From the NCBI RefSeq assembly GCF_000285495.1, contig NZ_HE610977.1, forward strand, positions 479,981 to 543,980: DNA of 64,000 bases. Direction: 5' to 3'. A program made the translations under genes and the position numbers. Shown here piece after piece: positions 25,112 to 33,539 of this stretch. Below the pieces are notes generated by a model. The model was not told the origin of the DNA. It ran no database searches and saw only the letters and a program-made list of their open reading frames with translations. The DNA is from Oceanobacillus massiliensis str. N'diop. GTDB taxonomy: Bacteria > Bacillota > Bacilli > Bacillales > Amphibacillaceae. Within the stretch, counting starts at the first letter, position 1. The number at the start of each line of letters is the position of its first letter.

Positions 25112-25928
25112 TTAATTCACCAGGCCCAAAGTATTCAAAATAGTTTTTCTCTGTCTCCCATAGCCCTATTTTATGCAGGTTCGGGATATGCGGCTGCAGC
25201 ATCTCATATATGACTTTTGCAACGACCTCTGAAGTCGGATTCAGACCTTTGAACTCCTCTGTGTCCAAGTTCAGATGCTTATGGTCAAATTTCTTTAAGA
25301 CAATCTTATCGACCGTTCCATCCAATTCATTTAAATCTGTAATCATCCCTGTTTCAGGATCCGGCTCACTTTGAACGGTTACATCGAGATAGTAATTATG
25401 TCCGTGGCCATGCGGGTTATTGCATTTTCCAAATAAAGCTATATTCTCTTCATCCGATAACTGCTCGCTATGCAAACGATGAGCGGCACTGAAATGATAT
25501 TTTCTAGTTAAACTAACCATTCTTCCCTCTCCCTTTTCTGAATACAAATAAGGATTCTCATGTAACCGCAGCCGGTGAAGTTCACAGTCCTCCAATTTAG
25601 GTGCAATCGTATTCCATAGATACGTAACCATATTTTCTGTTGTCGGAATATGCTGCATGAAATACGAATGCTCCTTATTTAAAAACTTCCCATCAAGTTC
25701 TTCGGATACCACTTCACCGACAATTTGCTTAATATCCACGGTATTCACCACAATTCCTGAGCTTTCATTCAACTCACCGCGGACCATGACCTCTAGCTTA
25801 TAATCATGACCATGGCCACTCGGGTTACTGCATAGACCAAATACGTCTTTATTTTTTTCTTTGCTCCACTCAGGGATGGAATAGCTATGCATTGCTGAAA
25901 AATCTATTCTTCTTGATAGATAAAGCAT
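25101..25928 (-). CDS. Tandem 6-pyruvoyl-tetrahydropterin synthase/QueD fusion
   Basis: 275 residues made of two PTPS folds. Copy 1 (about 1-125) has zinc histidines H14, H39 and H41 with C33 (GLCSNPSGHGHDY). Copy 2 (about 137-270) has FSAAHRLH, GKCNNPHGHGHNY and the catalytic pair FDHKHLN. Copy 1 shows LDGKFLN where copy 2 has the Asp-His pair, so it may be inactive and structural. It acts on dihydroneopterin triphosphate, the product of the FolE encoded just upstream. No queC/queE is near, so biopterin-like synthesis is more likely than queuosine. Confidence 0.88.
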   Translation of the reverse strand: MLYLSRRIDFSAMHSYSIPEWSKEKNKDVFGLCSNPSGHGHDYKLEVMVRGELNESSGIVVNTVDIKQIVGEVVSEELDGKFLNKEHSYFMQHIPTTENMVTYLWNTIAPKLEDCELHRLRLHENPYLYSEKGEGRMVSLTRKYHFSAAHRLHSEQLSDEENIALFGKCNNPHGHGHNYYLDVTVQSEPDPETGMITDLNELDGTVDKIVLKKFDHKHLNLDTEEFKGLNPTSEVVAKVIYEMLQPHIPNLHKIGLWETEKNYFEYFGPGELNDY

Positions 25929-25942
25929 ATGTCCACTCCTTC

Positions 25943-26518
25943 CTACTTGGCTGCTATATTTCTTTCAAATTCACGAACAAGGGTTTCCTGCTCTTTAAAT
26001 ATTCCTTTTTTAACAGTTGTGACAGTCGAAGATCCTGGCTTTTTCACACCACGGGCACACATACATAGATGCTGTCCCTCCAGCGTGACCATTACTCCTT
26101 TTGGACTCAATTCTTTTTCGATTGCCATAACAATCTGATCTGTCATCCGTTCCTGAACCTGTGGACGTTTTGCTGCTAATTCTACCAATCTGGCAAACTT
26201 ACTAAGTCCAATAATTCTCTCCCCTGGGATATATCCGATATGTGCTTTCCCAAAGAATGGAATCAGGTGGTGTTCACAAAATGTATAATAATCTATATCT
26301 TTAACGACAATCATGCCATCATAACCTTCAGAGTCAAATGTAGTGGTCAATGCTGTTTCTGGTGCAACACCAATTCCGGCAAATACTTCCCTATACATTT
26401 TTGCCACTCGCTTCGGCGTTTCCTTTAATCCTTCACGATCAGGATTCTCACCTAATAGATACAACAATTCATGAATATGACTTTCCAATACATCTTTTTG
26501 CAATAATTCTTTCGCCAT
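25943..26518 (-). CDS. folE: GTP cyclohydrolase I
   Basis: 191-residue FolE (start ATG at 26518, 9 nt after AAGGAG; the longer frame to 26632 runs back into the riboswitch). Zinc and active-site motifs are TFCEHHLIPFFGKAHIGY and CMCARGVKKPGS. It converts GTP to 7,8-dihydroneopterin triphosphate. It is first in the 11-gene operon, away from folate genes, and lies behind a c-di-GMP-I riboswitch, so it is probably a dedicated copy for a pterin made on demand. Confidence 0.95.
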   Translation of the reverse strand: MAKELLQKDVLESHIHELLYLLGENPDREGLKETPKRVAKMYREVFAGIGVAPETALTTTFDSEGYDGMIVVKDIDYYTFCEHHLIPFFGKAHIGYIPGERIIGLSKFARLVELAAKRPQVQERMTDQIVMAIEKELSPKGVMVTLEGQHLCMCARGVKKPGSSTVTTVKKGIFKEQETLVREFERNIAAK

Positions 26519-26543
26519 CTTTACATTCTCCTTCTTTTCCCAT

Positions 26544-26576
26544 AAAAAATAGCCCTCCCAAAGAACGGTGGACTGA
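26544..26576 (-). terminator. Riboswitch expression-platform terminator before folE
   Basis: On the minus strand AGTCC-A-CC, loop GTTCTTT, GG-GA-GGGCT form an imperfect stem followed by ATTTTTT, located between the aptamer and the folE ribosome site. This is the expected place of a ligand-controlled intrinsic terminator. Confidence 0.7.
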
Positions 26577-26616
26577 TGGCCTTCATGAAAACATGAACCA
26601 TTATAAGTCAACCCAT

Positions 26617-26700
26617 TTCGGCAGTCTGGCAATCCTAGTCTTTTCTCAAGACCTTAGACCCATGACTTTGCGTCCTTACCTTTCAATAAGTTTGCTATTA
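26617..26700 (-). promoter_or_regulatory. Cyclic-di-GMP-I riboswitch (GEMM) aptamer
   Basis: Read on the minus strand the RNA contains GCAAAC (26695-26690), a GAAAGGTAAGGACGCAAAG block (ACGCAAAG is the GEMM hallmark, 26673-26666), GGGTCTAAGG, a variable hairpin, and GACTAGGATTGCCAGACTGC (ending near 26620). Order, spacing and tetraloop-like GAAA match the c-di-GMP-I consensus. It precedes folE by about 100 nt with a terminator between, so c-di-GMP should switch the whole pterin/signalling operon. The direction of control (on or off) is not certain from sequence. Confidence 0.92.
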
Positions 26701-26961
26701 TCGCAGGAAAAATTAACTATTAAAATTCAAATACAATTTCATTATTATTTTCGGTTGCTTGTGATAAAAGGTTAAGTGTTTTAAAAAAAGTATTTTTTAC
26801 CAGTACGGAAAAATCAGCTGGAAAGCAGAGATTTAACATGTATGCAGATACTGACACCTTATTCTGTACTATTCAGAATAAGGATATAGGCCCTGCTAAT
26901 TGTTGAAGGCATTTTTTAGGTAAAAATCACTATCAACATCTGTCTGCTTCATATTTAATGG
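26701..26961. other. Intergenic region upstream of the riboswitch
   Basis: AT-rich, no gene. It should hold the operon promoter on the minus strand and the 3' end of the response-regulator transcript. I could not pick a convincing -35/-10 pair far enough upstream of the aptamer. Confidence 0.4.
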
Positions 26962-27399
26962 TTAGGTGTTTGATTCCAATTTCTTCAAAACACTTTCTAG
27001 CTGCTCGAAATTCGGTTTTGCCACAAAGTAACTCGCACCTAGCTTAATTGCTTCCACTACATTTGATTCCGTGCTCATGGCGGAACACATGATAACTTTC
27101 GCCATAGGATCAATTGCAATAATCTCCTCTAATGCTGCCAATCCGCCAATACGCGGCATGGTTATGTCAAGAAAGACAACATCTGGCCGAATCTGCTTAA
27201 ATTGCTTGATTGCCTCTCCACCGTCAATAGCTTCGTATATATCGTGATATCCATACTGTTTAAGGATTCTTGTCAGCCAAGAACGCATAAATCTGGAATC
27301 GTCAGCAATTAATACCTTTTTCATAACAGCTTGCCCATTCTCCTGGTTTGCTGTTTCATCTATCGGTTTTTCTATCAATTCTTCGTTAAACATAGTCAA
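26962..27399 (-). CDS. CheY-like single-domain response regulator
   Basis: 145 residues: a 25-residue polar N-terminal tail and a receiver domain with the acidic pair DDSRFMR, the phosphorylation Asp in VFLDITMP, Thr/Ser in CSAM and Lys in VAKPNF. No output domain. Start is TTG 7 nt after AAAGGAG. It lies upstream of the riboswitch-controlled operon on the same strand and divergent from the GGDEF-EAL gene; a signalling link is likely but unproven. Confidence 0.9.
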   Translation of the reverse strand: MTMFNEELIEKPIDETANQENGQAVMKKVLIADDSRFMRSWLTRILKQYGYHDIYEAIDGGEAIKQFKQIRPDVVFLDITMPRIGGLAALEEIIAIDPMAKVIMCSAMSTESNVVEAIKLGASYFVAKPNFEQLESVLKKLESNT

Positions 27400-27707
27400 G
27401 TAAAAGCTCCTTTAAGCAATTTGAAAATGGATTCCGTCTAAACAACTTTGAATCATTCCATTCTATCTCTTACGATGATTTATAAAGTGACTATTAATAT
27501 ATCGTGCCATTTGGAAAAAAGTGTACCTTTTAATCAAAAATTTTTTAACAGAATGAATGAATGGGATAAAGATTTTAATCAAAATGGCCGATATAAGAGT
27601 AACTTCTTCTATTAATTCGGCGATATAATGGACATGGAAATGACAAACAAACCCATCTTAATTAACGCCGATACCTTAATCAAAAAAGTATAAAGGAGTT
27701 GAGTAGA
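27400..27707. promoter_or_regulatory. Divergent promoter region (response regulator / GGDEF-EAL)
   Basis: The region carries a + strand TATAAT at 27624-27629 with only a weak -35. This is the likely start region for the GGDEF-EAL gene. Nothing else was recognised. Confidence 0.45.
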
Positions 27708-29489
27708 TTGGAGAAACAAAGTACAAACAAAAAACCATTAGCTACTGACAATCCTATAAGAACCTTATTTGTCAATGGGCTTGGTTTAATCTTAACCTTC
27801 CTTCTCGGGTACAGGTCCGGAAAGATCGATTCACTCCAAGAGAACCCAACGAATATTTTAAACAATAATGGCTTTACGTGCTGGACGAGAAATATAAAGA
27901 CGGGTGAAGCAACCGTTTCTATAAGTGATTCCATGACCTATGGATTCTCCAGCAGGGATTTAGATAATTATCCCCATTTGTTCCTTGGTTCCATTCACCC
28001 TAATGATAATTCAATCCTGCTTGATGCCATGAACCTGCAAGAGGCCGGGAACAAAACCACCGTCTTATACCGCATCTTTACCGCGGATGGCGAGATTCGG
28101 TGGGTAGAAGATCGAGGGACCCCCGTCTTCAACAAACAGGGTGAGGTAACGAAAGTCGAAGGGGTTATCTTTGACGTCACGAGTCACAAGAAAACCGAAG
28201 AAAAAATGAATGATATGGCCTATAAGGATACGTTAACAGAACTTCCCAACCGGAATTGGTTTCAAGAATATCTGACGTCCATTGTAGACAAAAGACTTCC
28301 CGCTGCGATTATGTTTATTGATTTCGATAATTTTAAACGGGTCAACGACACATTAGGTCATCGCGCTGGTGACTCATTACTCAAACAAATGGCGGCCAGA
28401 CTGCAATCCTGCATCAGAAAAGAGGATATTGTTTCCCGCCAGAACGGAGATGAATTCCTTGTCTTGCTGGAAACGGATAATATAGCCGAAATCAAAAGGA
28501 TAGCAGAGAAAATCATTCGTAAAATGAACCATCCTTATAAATTAAAGGGAACAGAAATAATGTCTACGCCAAGTATTGGCATCAGCCTCTTTCCAGAGAG
28601 CGGCCATACTGCAGAATCCCTAATCGAGATGGCAGATTTCGCGATGTATCTGGCGAAAAAAAGCGGAAAGAATACCTATCAGTTTTATAATGATCAGCTG
28701 AATCAGCAAATGAAGCGGAGGATGTTATTGGAAGCCCATTTACATAGAGCAATCTCCCGTAAGGAATTTGAAGTTTATTATCAGCCTCAAATTGACCTTA
28801 CCAGCGGGGAGCTGGCTGGCGCGGAAGCATTATTGCGATGGGAATGTGAACTTGGCAGGATTTCACCAGATGAATTTATTCCAATTGCTGAAGATACTGG
28901 ATTAATAATACCGATTGGCGAATGGGTACTGCGTGAAGCCTGTCGTCATAGCAAACGGTTTAAGGATAACGGTCTTGTATCCTTTCCGATTTCAGTTAAT
29001 ATATCAACGAAACAGCTTGTGAATCAAAACTTTGTAGCACGGATAAAAAGGATTTTAGCAGAAGAAAACATCGATCCAAGATTACTTACACTCGAAATCA
29101 CAGAATCCGCCCTGCTTTATTATGAAGACGCCAAAAGCAATATCTCGGAATTGCGGAAATTGGGTGTGGGTATTTCTCTCGATGATTTCGGTGTAGGCTA
29201 TTCTTCACTCAATATGATTCGCAATATTAATATAGATGAATTAAAAATCGATAAATCTTTTCTGAGTGATGCCCTGATAAATGAAAGGGTTCGTTCACTA
29301 CTGGAAACGATTATACTGATAGGTAAAAAAATAGATGCAAAAGTTGTGATTGAGGGAATAGAAACAGCGGAAGAGCTGGAATTATTATTGTCACAACGGG
29401 TATATGGCCAAGGATATTTCTACAGCAAGCCGCTGCCTGTATCTGAATTTAAAAAATGGTATTTTGCCTTTTATGAGAAGGAGAAGTGA
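27708..29489 (+). CDS. Membrane-anchored PAS-GGDEF-EAL cyclic-di-GMP enzyme
   Basis: 593 residues: one N-terminal membrane segment (about 18-36), a PAS domain (about 55-160), GGDEF (about 170-330) and EAL (about 340-590). The GGDEF signature reads NGDEF (246-250), so cyclase activity is uncertain. The EAL half keeps EALLR (373-377), EITESAL, LDDFGVGYSS, LKIDKSF and IEGIET, so phosphodiesterase activity is likely. A TTG at 27699 touches the AAAGGAG site; the TTG at 27708 is better spaced. It is a plausible controller of the c-di-GMP read by the nearby riboswitch. Confidence 0.93.
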   Translation: MEKQSTNKKPLATDNPIRTLFVNGLGLILTFLLGYRSGKIDSLQENPTNILNNNGFTCWTRNIKTGEATVSISDSMTYGFSSRDLDNYPHLFLGSIHPNDNSILLDAMNLQEAGNKTTVLYRIFTADGEIRWVEDRGTPVFNKQGEVTKVEGVIFDVTSHKKTEEKMNDMAYKDTLTELPNRNWFQEYLTSIVDKRLPAAIMFIDFDNFKRVNDTLGHRAGDSLLKQMAARLQSCIRKEDIVSRQNGDEFLVLLETDNIAEIKRIAEKIIRKMNHPYKLKGTEIMSTPSIGISLFPESGHTAESLIEMADFAMYLAKKSGKNTYQFYNDQLNQQMKRRMLLEAHLHRAISRKEFEVYYQPQIDLTSGELAGAEALLRWECELGRISPDEFIPIAEDTGLIIPIGEWVLREACRHSKRFKDNGLVSFPISVNISTKQLVNQNFVARIKRILAEENIDPRLLTLEITESALLYYEDAKSNISELRKLGVGISLDDFGVGYSSLNMIRNINIDELKIDKSFLSDALINERVRSLLETIILIGKKIDAKVVIEGIETAEELELLLSQRVYGQGYFYSKPLPVSEFKKWYFAFYEKEK

Positions 29490-29505
29490 TATTCACTTCT
29501 CCTTC
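29477..29505 (+). terminator. Terminator of the GGDEF-EAL gene
   Basis: GAAGGAGAAGTGA (containing the stop codon) and TCACTTCTCCTTC form a 13-bp stem with a 3-nt loop, followed by T-rich DNA. Confidence 0.75.
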
Positions 29506-29742
29506 CTGCTTTATTAACATTTTCTTCAAACTAAGATTTAAAGGATAGACAATATTCCATGACAGACCTGATTGGGCACCTTCCAGTGTAAGCATTTTAA
29601 AGATATAGAGGTTATCATATGCCTCATTTCCTATTTCAGTATTTCTATAGCATGATATATTCGCATATAGAAAACCCATGAATAGCAACTGAAATTTGCA
29701 GAAGCAGTACGCATGGGCTGTTTTGTTATAATAGACAGTTTA

Positions 29743-30726
29743 TTAAATGGTAAATTTGACTCCTGTTAAGGATTCGCTTAACTTCCATAATAGTTCAGCA
29801 AACTCAGGATTGATGGCCCATGCTTCAACACCTTCTGGGTCTGGACTGCTGGCAGATCTAGCTTTGGCAATGTCAACATCCTCACAATATACCCCACCAA
29901 GCCCCTGCAGTGCTGGACTTACCGCACACCAGACACTTGTAGCAGCTCCTTGCTCAATGGTTTTAGTTTCATTGTGCTGTTCATTCGACACAGGCTGACC
30001 ATGCTCGTCCAATACAGGCTTCGGTCCAAATTCTTCCTTTGTTAAATCTCTTCCTAGATTCGTATCGGGAATAAGACCCGGATGGACCGAAAAGGCACGG
30101 ACTCCATATTCTTTCCCGCGTTTATCCAACATGAGGGCAAATAATATATTTGCCGTCTTTGACTGTGCATAGGCCTTCCACTTATCGTATTCTTTATCCT
30201 CGAAGTTAGGATCATTAAAATCTACTGCACCAAGCCGATGACCACGCGAAGACACAGCAACTACACGCGCATTGCCTCGCTTCAATGCAGGCCACAGTCT
30301 TGCTGTCAGATGAAAGTGTCCAAGATGGTTTGTGGAAAACTGGGATTCGAATCCGCGATTATCACGTCTTAACGGCGGAGCCATTATACCTGCACTATTT
30401 ATGAGAATATGCAATGTATCGTGATTTTCAAGAAATTGCTCCGCAAACCTATCGATCGAGGCAGGATTCATCAAATCCATTGCGGCGATTTCAACATTCG
30501 GTATATCCTTCAGCGATTCACGACCCTTCTCAAGGGTGCGTACAGGAACAATTACCGTTGCTCCAGCATGCGCCAGAACACGAGTCGTTTCAAGACCAAT
30601 TCCCGAATACCCTCCAGTGACAATAGCAACCTTCCCTTGCAAATCGATATCTTTTATCACTTCTTCAGCAGTTGTTTTCGGATCAAAGCCTGAATGAATC
30701 GGCATTTGAGCTGTATTTTCACTCAT
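29743..30726 (-). CDS. SDR-family oxidoreductase
   Basis: About 327 residues. Cofactor motif TGGYSGIGLE, NSAGIMAPP, catalytic VSSRGH with the YxxxK of YAQSKTANILF. It resembles the retinol dehydrogenase/WW-oxidoreductase-like group common in soil bacteria, substrate unknown. The ATG at 30726 lies 11 nt after AAGGAG; a GTG at 30738 is less well placed. Single gene at the edge of a gene-poor zone. Confidence 0.85.
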   Translation of the reverse strand: MSENTAQMPIHSGFDPKTTAEEVIKDIDLQGKVAIVTGGYSGIGLETTRVLAHAGATVIVPVRTLEKGRESLKDIPNVEIAAMDLMNPASIDRFAEQFLENHDTLHILINSAGIMAPPLRRDNRGFESQFSTNHLGHFHLTARLWPALKRGNARVVAVSSRGHRLGAVDFNDPNFEDKEYDKWKAYAQSKTANILFALMLDKRGKEYGVRAFSVHPGLIPDTNLGRDLTKEEFGPKPVLDEHGQPVSNEQHNETKTIEQGAATSVWCAVSPALQGLGGVYCEDVDIAKARSASSPDPEGVEAWAINPEFAELLWKLSESLTGVKFTI

Positions 30727-30981
30727 TCGTAGGGTCACTCCTTCGATGTAATCTTATACTTTATTTAGTATTATCCTAATTTATTCGGCAATGATTATTT
30801 ATTTAAATTCTATCAGAGGATATGACCATTACTCAACTTAACTGTTTGGGTTAAAACCCGCCGTATTGACGGTCTACTTGTTGTATTGAAAGCACCCGAC
30901 AGTTTAAGATCCTAAAACGTAAGAAACGATCATGTTTTTCCATAATCGAACCCTCTAATAAATGAATAATGAAGACACTCA

Positions 30982-31356
30982 CTAACCCTTACAAATCATT
31001 ATAATATTTCCATCAGGACCACTAATGTTAAAATAAGCGAAATCATTAAATCTAAAAATACTTGATTCTACTCGAAAACCTAGCTTCTTAACATAAGCAA
31101 GAGATTGTTCAATCGCTTCCGTATGAAAATTAAACAATGGATACTAAGAAGGAATAGTTTCTCTTTTACACCAACTGGACCTGCATCCAAAGTTAACCCA
31201 GTGTAATGATTAATCTTTAGGTTATGAACAGGTTTAGATAATTTTATTAAATCACTTGTCTGACCAAGCAGTTGACTATACCATCTGATTGATTTTTCTT
31301 AATCGCTTACGTGAAACAAAAATAGTGTTAATTTGGTTTTTGATTGGGCTAATCAT
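30982..31356 (-). pseudogene. VOC/glyoxalase-family pseudogene
   Basis: The start MISPIKNQINTIFV is followed in shifted frames by WYSQLLGQTSDLIKLSKPV, NLKINHYTGLTLDAGPVGVK, FNFHTEAIEQSLAYVKKLGF and NDFAYFNISGPDGNIIMICK. These together form a VOC protein of about 125 residues, broken by at least two frameshifts. Confidence 0.75.
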
Positions 31357-31611
31357 TTCTATTCTCCTCGTCAATGCTTAACATCCTCCTTTAAGATTGA
31401 AAGGTTGCTTCTTTGTGTAAAGCAATTGTTATTCTCCACTGTTTTATTAAAGCACCAAATAGTTGAAGAAGCCTTCTCTTCAAATTCCAATCTTCTTCAT
31501 TAATGGTCGATCGTCATATTGTCTTCACTACAGTGATATTAAAATTAAGTAGCACTTTCGATTGAACCAAAAGATGTGGAAGCTTTTACTAATAATAATC
31601 CGAATAAATCT

Positions 31612-31940
31612 GTTAAACAGAATTATAAATTAGAACGACTATGCCGGATTTAAACGTGTGTATCTCTACAAGACTCAAATTTTTCACATGTGAATTTTCT
31701 TTAAATAGACGTTCCCCACCACCTACTACAACTGGATGAATCATGAGTCTGTATTCATCAACGAGGTCATACTGCATCAGGGAATTAACTAATTGACCAC
31801 TACCATGAACTGTAATATCTTGACCAGGATCCTGCTTTAACTTAGATATTTCTTCTGCTAAATTGCCTTTAATCAGCCTCGAATTATTCCATTCTACTTC
31901 CTCCAGTGTTGTTGAAACAACATACTTTGGTACATATATT
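31612..31940 (-). pseudogene. DHFR/RibD-like protein, C-terminal fragment
   Basis: About 105 codons are open, with ITVHGSGQLVNSLMQYDLVD, LMIHPVVVGGGERLF and a proper C-terminus, matching the YyaP-type dihydrofolate-reductase-like family. The N-terminal half is missing, so it is a remnant. No function is expected. Confidence 0.75.
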
Positions 31941-32220
31941 ATACCCCTCTAGGAATATTCTTCTAAAGGAATATTATCAGATTTAACTATAGAATAAAGT
32001 TTGATCATCCATACCTTCTAAAAGTTTTATCCTATTGAAAATTCTCAATTTCACGATTACAACATATAAAACAGCCGCGAGTATAGCTTGAACCAATAAA
32101 TCTGCTTGTACAATAGAGCTAATCTCAATTAAACTAATTATTGTTAGGTGGTTTATAATAAAGTTCGATCAAAATGGATTTTTCTTTTTTAAATTAATAT
32201 TATTTATCCAAATGATTGCT

Positions 32221-32450
32221 TAAGCTAGACGGGGAAAGACCTGGCGCCCACGGGATAATACTGTCCACGGGTTGGCATAACAAATGAAGCTATGACACTA
32301 CCAGTGATGTAGGGGCGCACCGGCGAATCAATTAAAGGAGCTGTGATCATATGGATCTTGTTATTGGTCTGGATGTCTCAAGCGAAAGCCAAGTCCAAGC
32401 TTTGGTATAAAAAGCCCCGCCTCAGCAAGTAGTCAAAAAGGGACTTTTTA
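32221..32450 (+). mobile_element. IS110-family element, 5' end relic
   Basis: About 125 bp of GC-richer non-coding DNA (GACGGGGAAAGACCTGGCGC onward) leads through AAAGGAG to ATG at 32351 and the IS110 recombinase start MDLVIGLDVSSESQVQAL, which stops after 19 codons. In IS110 elements this 5' end encodes the bridge RNA. The recombinase body is lost. The following palindromic AAAAGGGACTTTTTAA may be the element's other end. Confidence 0.65.
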
Positions 32451-32459
32451 ATTTATAAT

Positions 32460-32690
32460 TATTCAGTTGTGCGAGTTGATTGCTCGAAAAGGGTATCCCA
32501 GAAAGAAATATCTTTCTCTTCTATAGATTCGTCAGCGATAGCTCTTGTTGTAGCCTTAAGTGGTTCTAATGTCTGTTTGGTTAGGTAACCATTGCTTTAT
32601 TGAGGTAAAAATTCTGGTGTCTCAATCCAACTTATAAGTTGTCCGAAATCGGAATACTCATAAAATTTTAGTTCAATCATATTATTGGAT
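32460..32690 (-). pseudogene. Acetyltransferase-like remnant
   Basis: The start MIELKFYEYSDFGQLISWIE resembles GNAT acetyltransferases and is stopped after 27 codons. An unrelated-looking tail (EKDISFWDTLFEQS) follows in the same frame. Weak call. Confidence 0.4.
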
Positions 32691-32701
32691 GCCTCTTTTC
32701 T

Positions 32702-32896
32702 TTTTACAGTGCAGGAATAAGTAAAACCATTCACCCTCACTTGTTAAGGCATAGTTACACAACCCATCTGTTAAATAATGGTGCCCCACTAAAAGTTATA
32801 CAAAGTCTACTAGGTCACGAAAAAAGCGAAACTACAAGAATTTATGCAGAACTAAGTGGTAGATTACGACAAGAGTTTTATAGGAAGTATTTTTAG
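32702..32896 (+). pseudogene. Tyrosine recombinase, C-terminal fragment
   Basis: 64 open codons read GISKTIHPHLLRHSYTTHLL, then LKVIQSLLGHEKSETTRIYA to a stop. They contain the H-x-x-R, the second His and the catalytic Tyr of phage/Xer-type integrases. The rest of the gene is gone. It supports a past integration event in this region. Confidence 0.75.
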
Positions 32897-32989
32897 AATA
32901 TAAAAGAGCAACATAGATTGTATCAGCGTTGCTCTTTTTACTATTGCACCTTTTAGTTGAATAAGGAAAAGAGGCGCTTATTCCATAAT

Positions 32990-33430
32990 CGGGCCCAATT
33001 GTCAAAAATAATGGATGCTCTTCATTAAGTTCACATGGAGTTACATCCAGAATGATACTTTCATCTCCTTATAAGCTCGGACCAGTAATTTTAAATGACG
33101 ATTACTCATTTTTGCTTTATGTATGTCTTCGTCTCTTCTCTAGTTAAGTGCTCAATTCCACTTATTTTTATTTCTTTTATTGAATTATTCGTTCCTAAAA
33201 GCACTAATTGCCTGCAGTAATATTTTACAAGTAATATCAAGTCCTTTTACGTCTAGAGATTGGTCTGATTCTGCTATTCCTTTTTCTTGAGCAGTCTGTA
33301 ACGATTCAATTCAATTCAATTCTCCCACAAAATATAACGAATTCAACGGAGAAGGAGAAGATTTTCGAAAGATTGAATATGGTATATCTTTTTTCGCAGA
33401 CTCTAAATAGGTATCCAAGCCTTTTTTCTT
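32990..33430 (-). pseudogene. Homoserine-dehydrogenase-like pseudogene
   Basis: In broken frames one reads AQEKGIAESDQSLDVKGLDI, KISGIEHLTRE, EDIHKAKMSNRHLKL and ILDVTPCELNEEHPLF, the order seen in homoserine dehydrogenase-like proteins. There are several stops and frameshifts, and both ends are missing. Confidence 0.55.
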
Positions 33431-33539
33431 TTTACATTTAAAATAGTTTTCTATTTAGCTCATTGGATTCACTATTCCTATGCCCTTCCACTTACATAGA
33501 AAAACCCCTTCTAGTCTCGATAAACGTATGCTTCTTTTA

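Larger units (their letters stand above)
30727..33539. other. Gene-poor zone of decayed genes
   Basis: About 2.8 kb with no intact gene. It holds remnants of a VOC protein, a RibD/DHFR-like protein, an IS110 5' end, an acetyltransferase-like protein, a tyrosine recombinase and a homoserine dehydrogenase, listed separately. Between them lies AT-rich sequence with dispersed short motifs. Confidence 0.75.

Noticed and set aside
25101-25928. Queuosine (QueD) role for the PTPS fusion
   Set aside because: No queC, queE or queF nearby, and the neighbours FolE and SDR fit a biopterin-like route better. Not strictly excluded, as QueD and PTPS are close.
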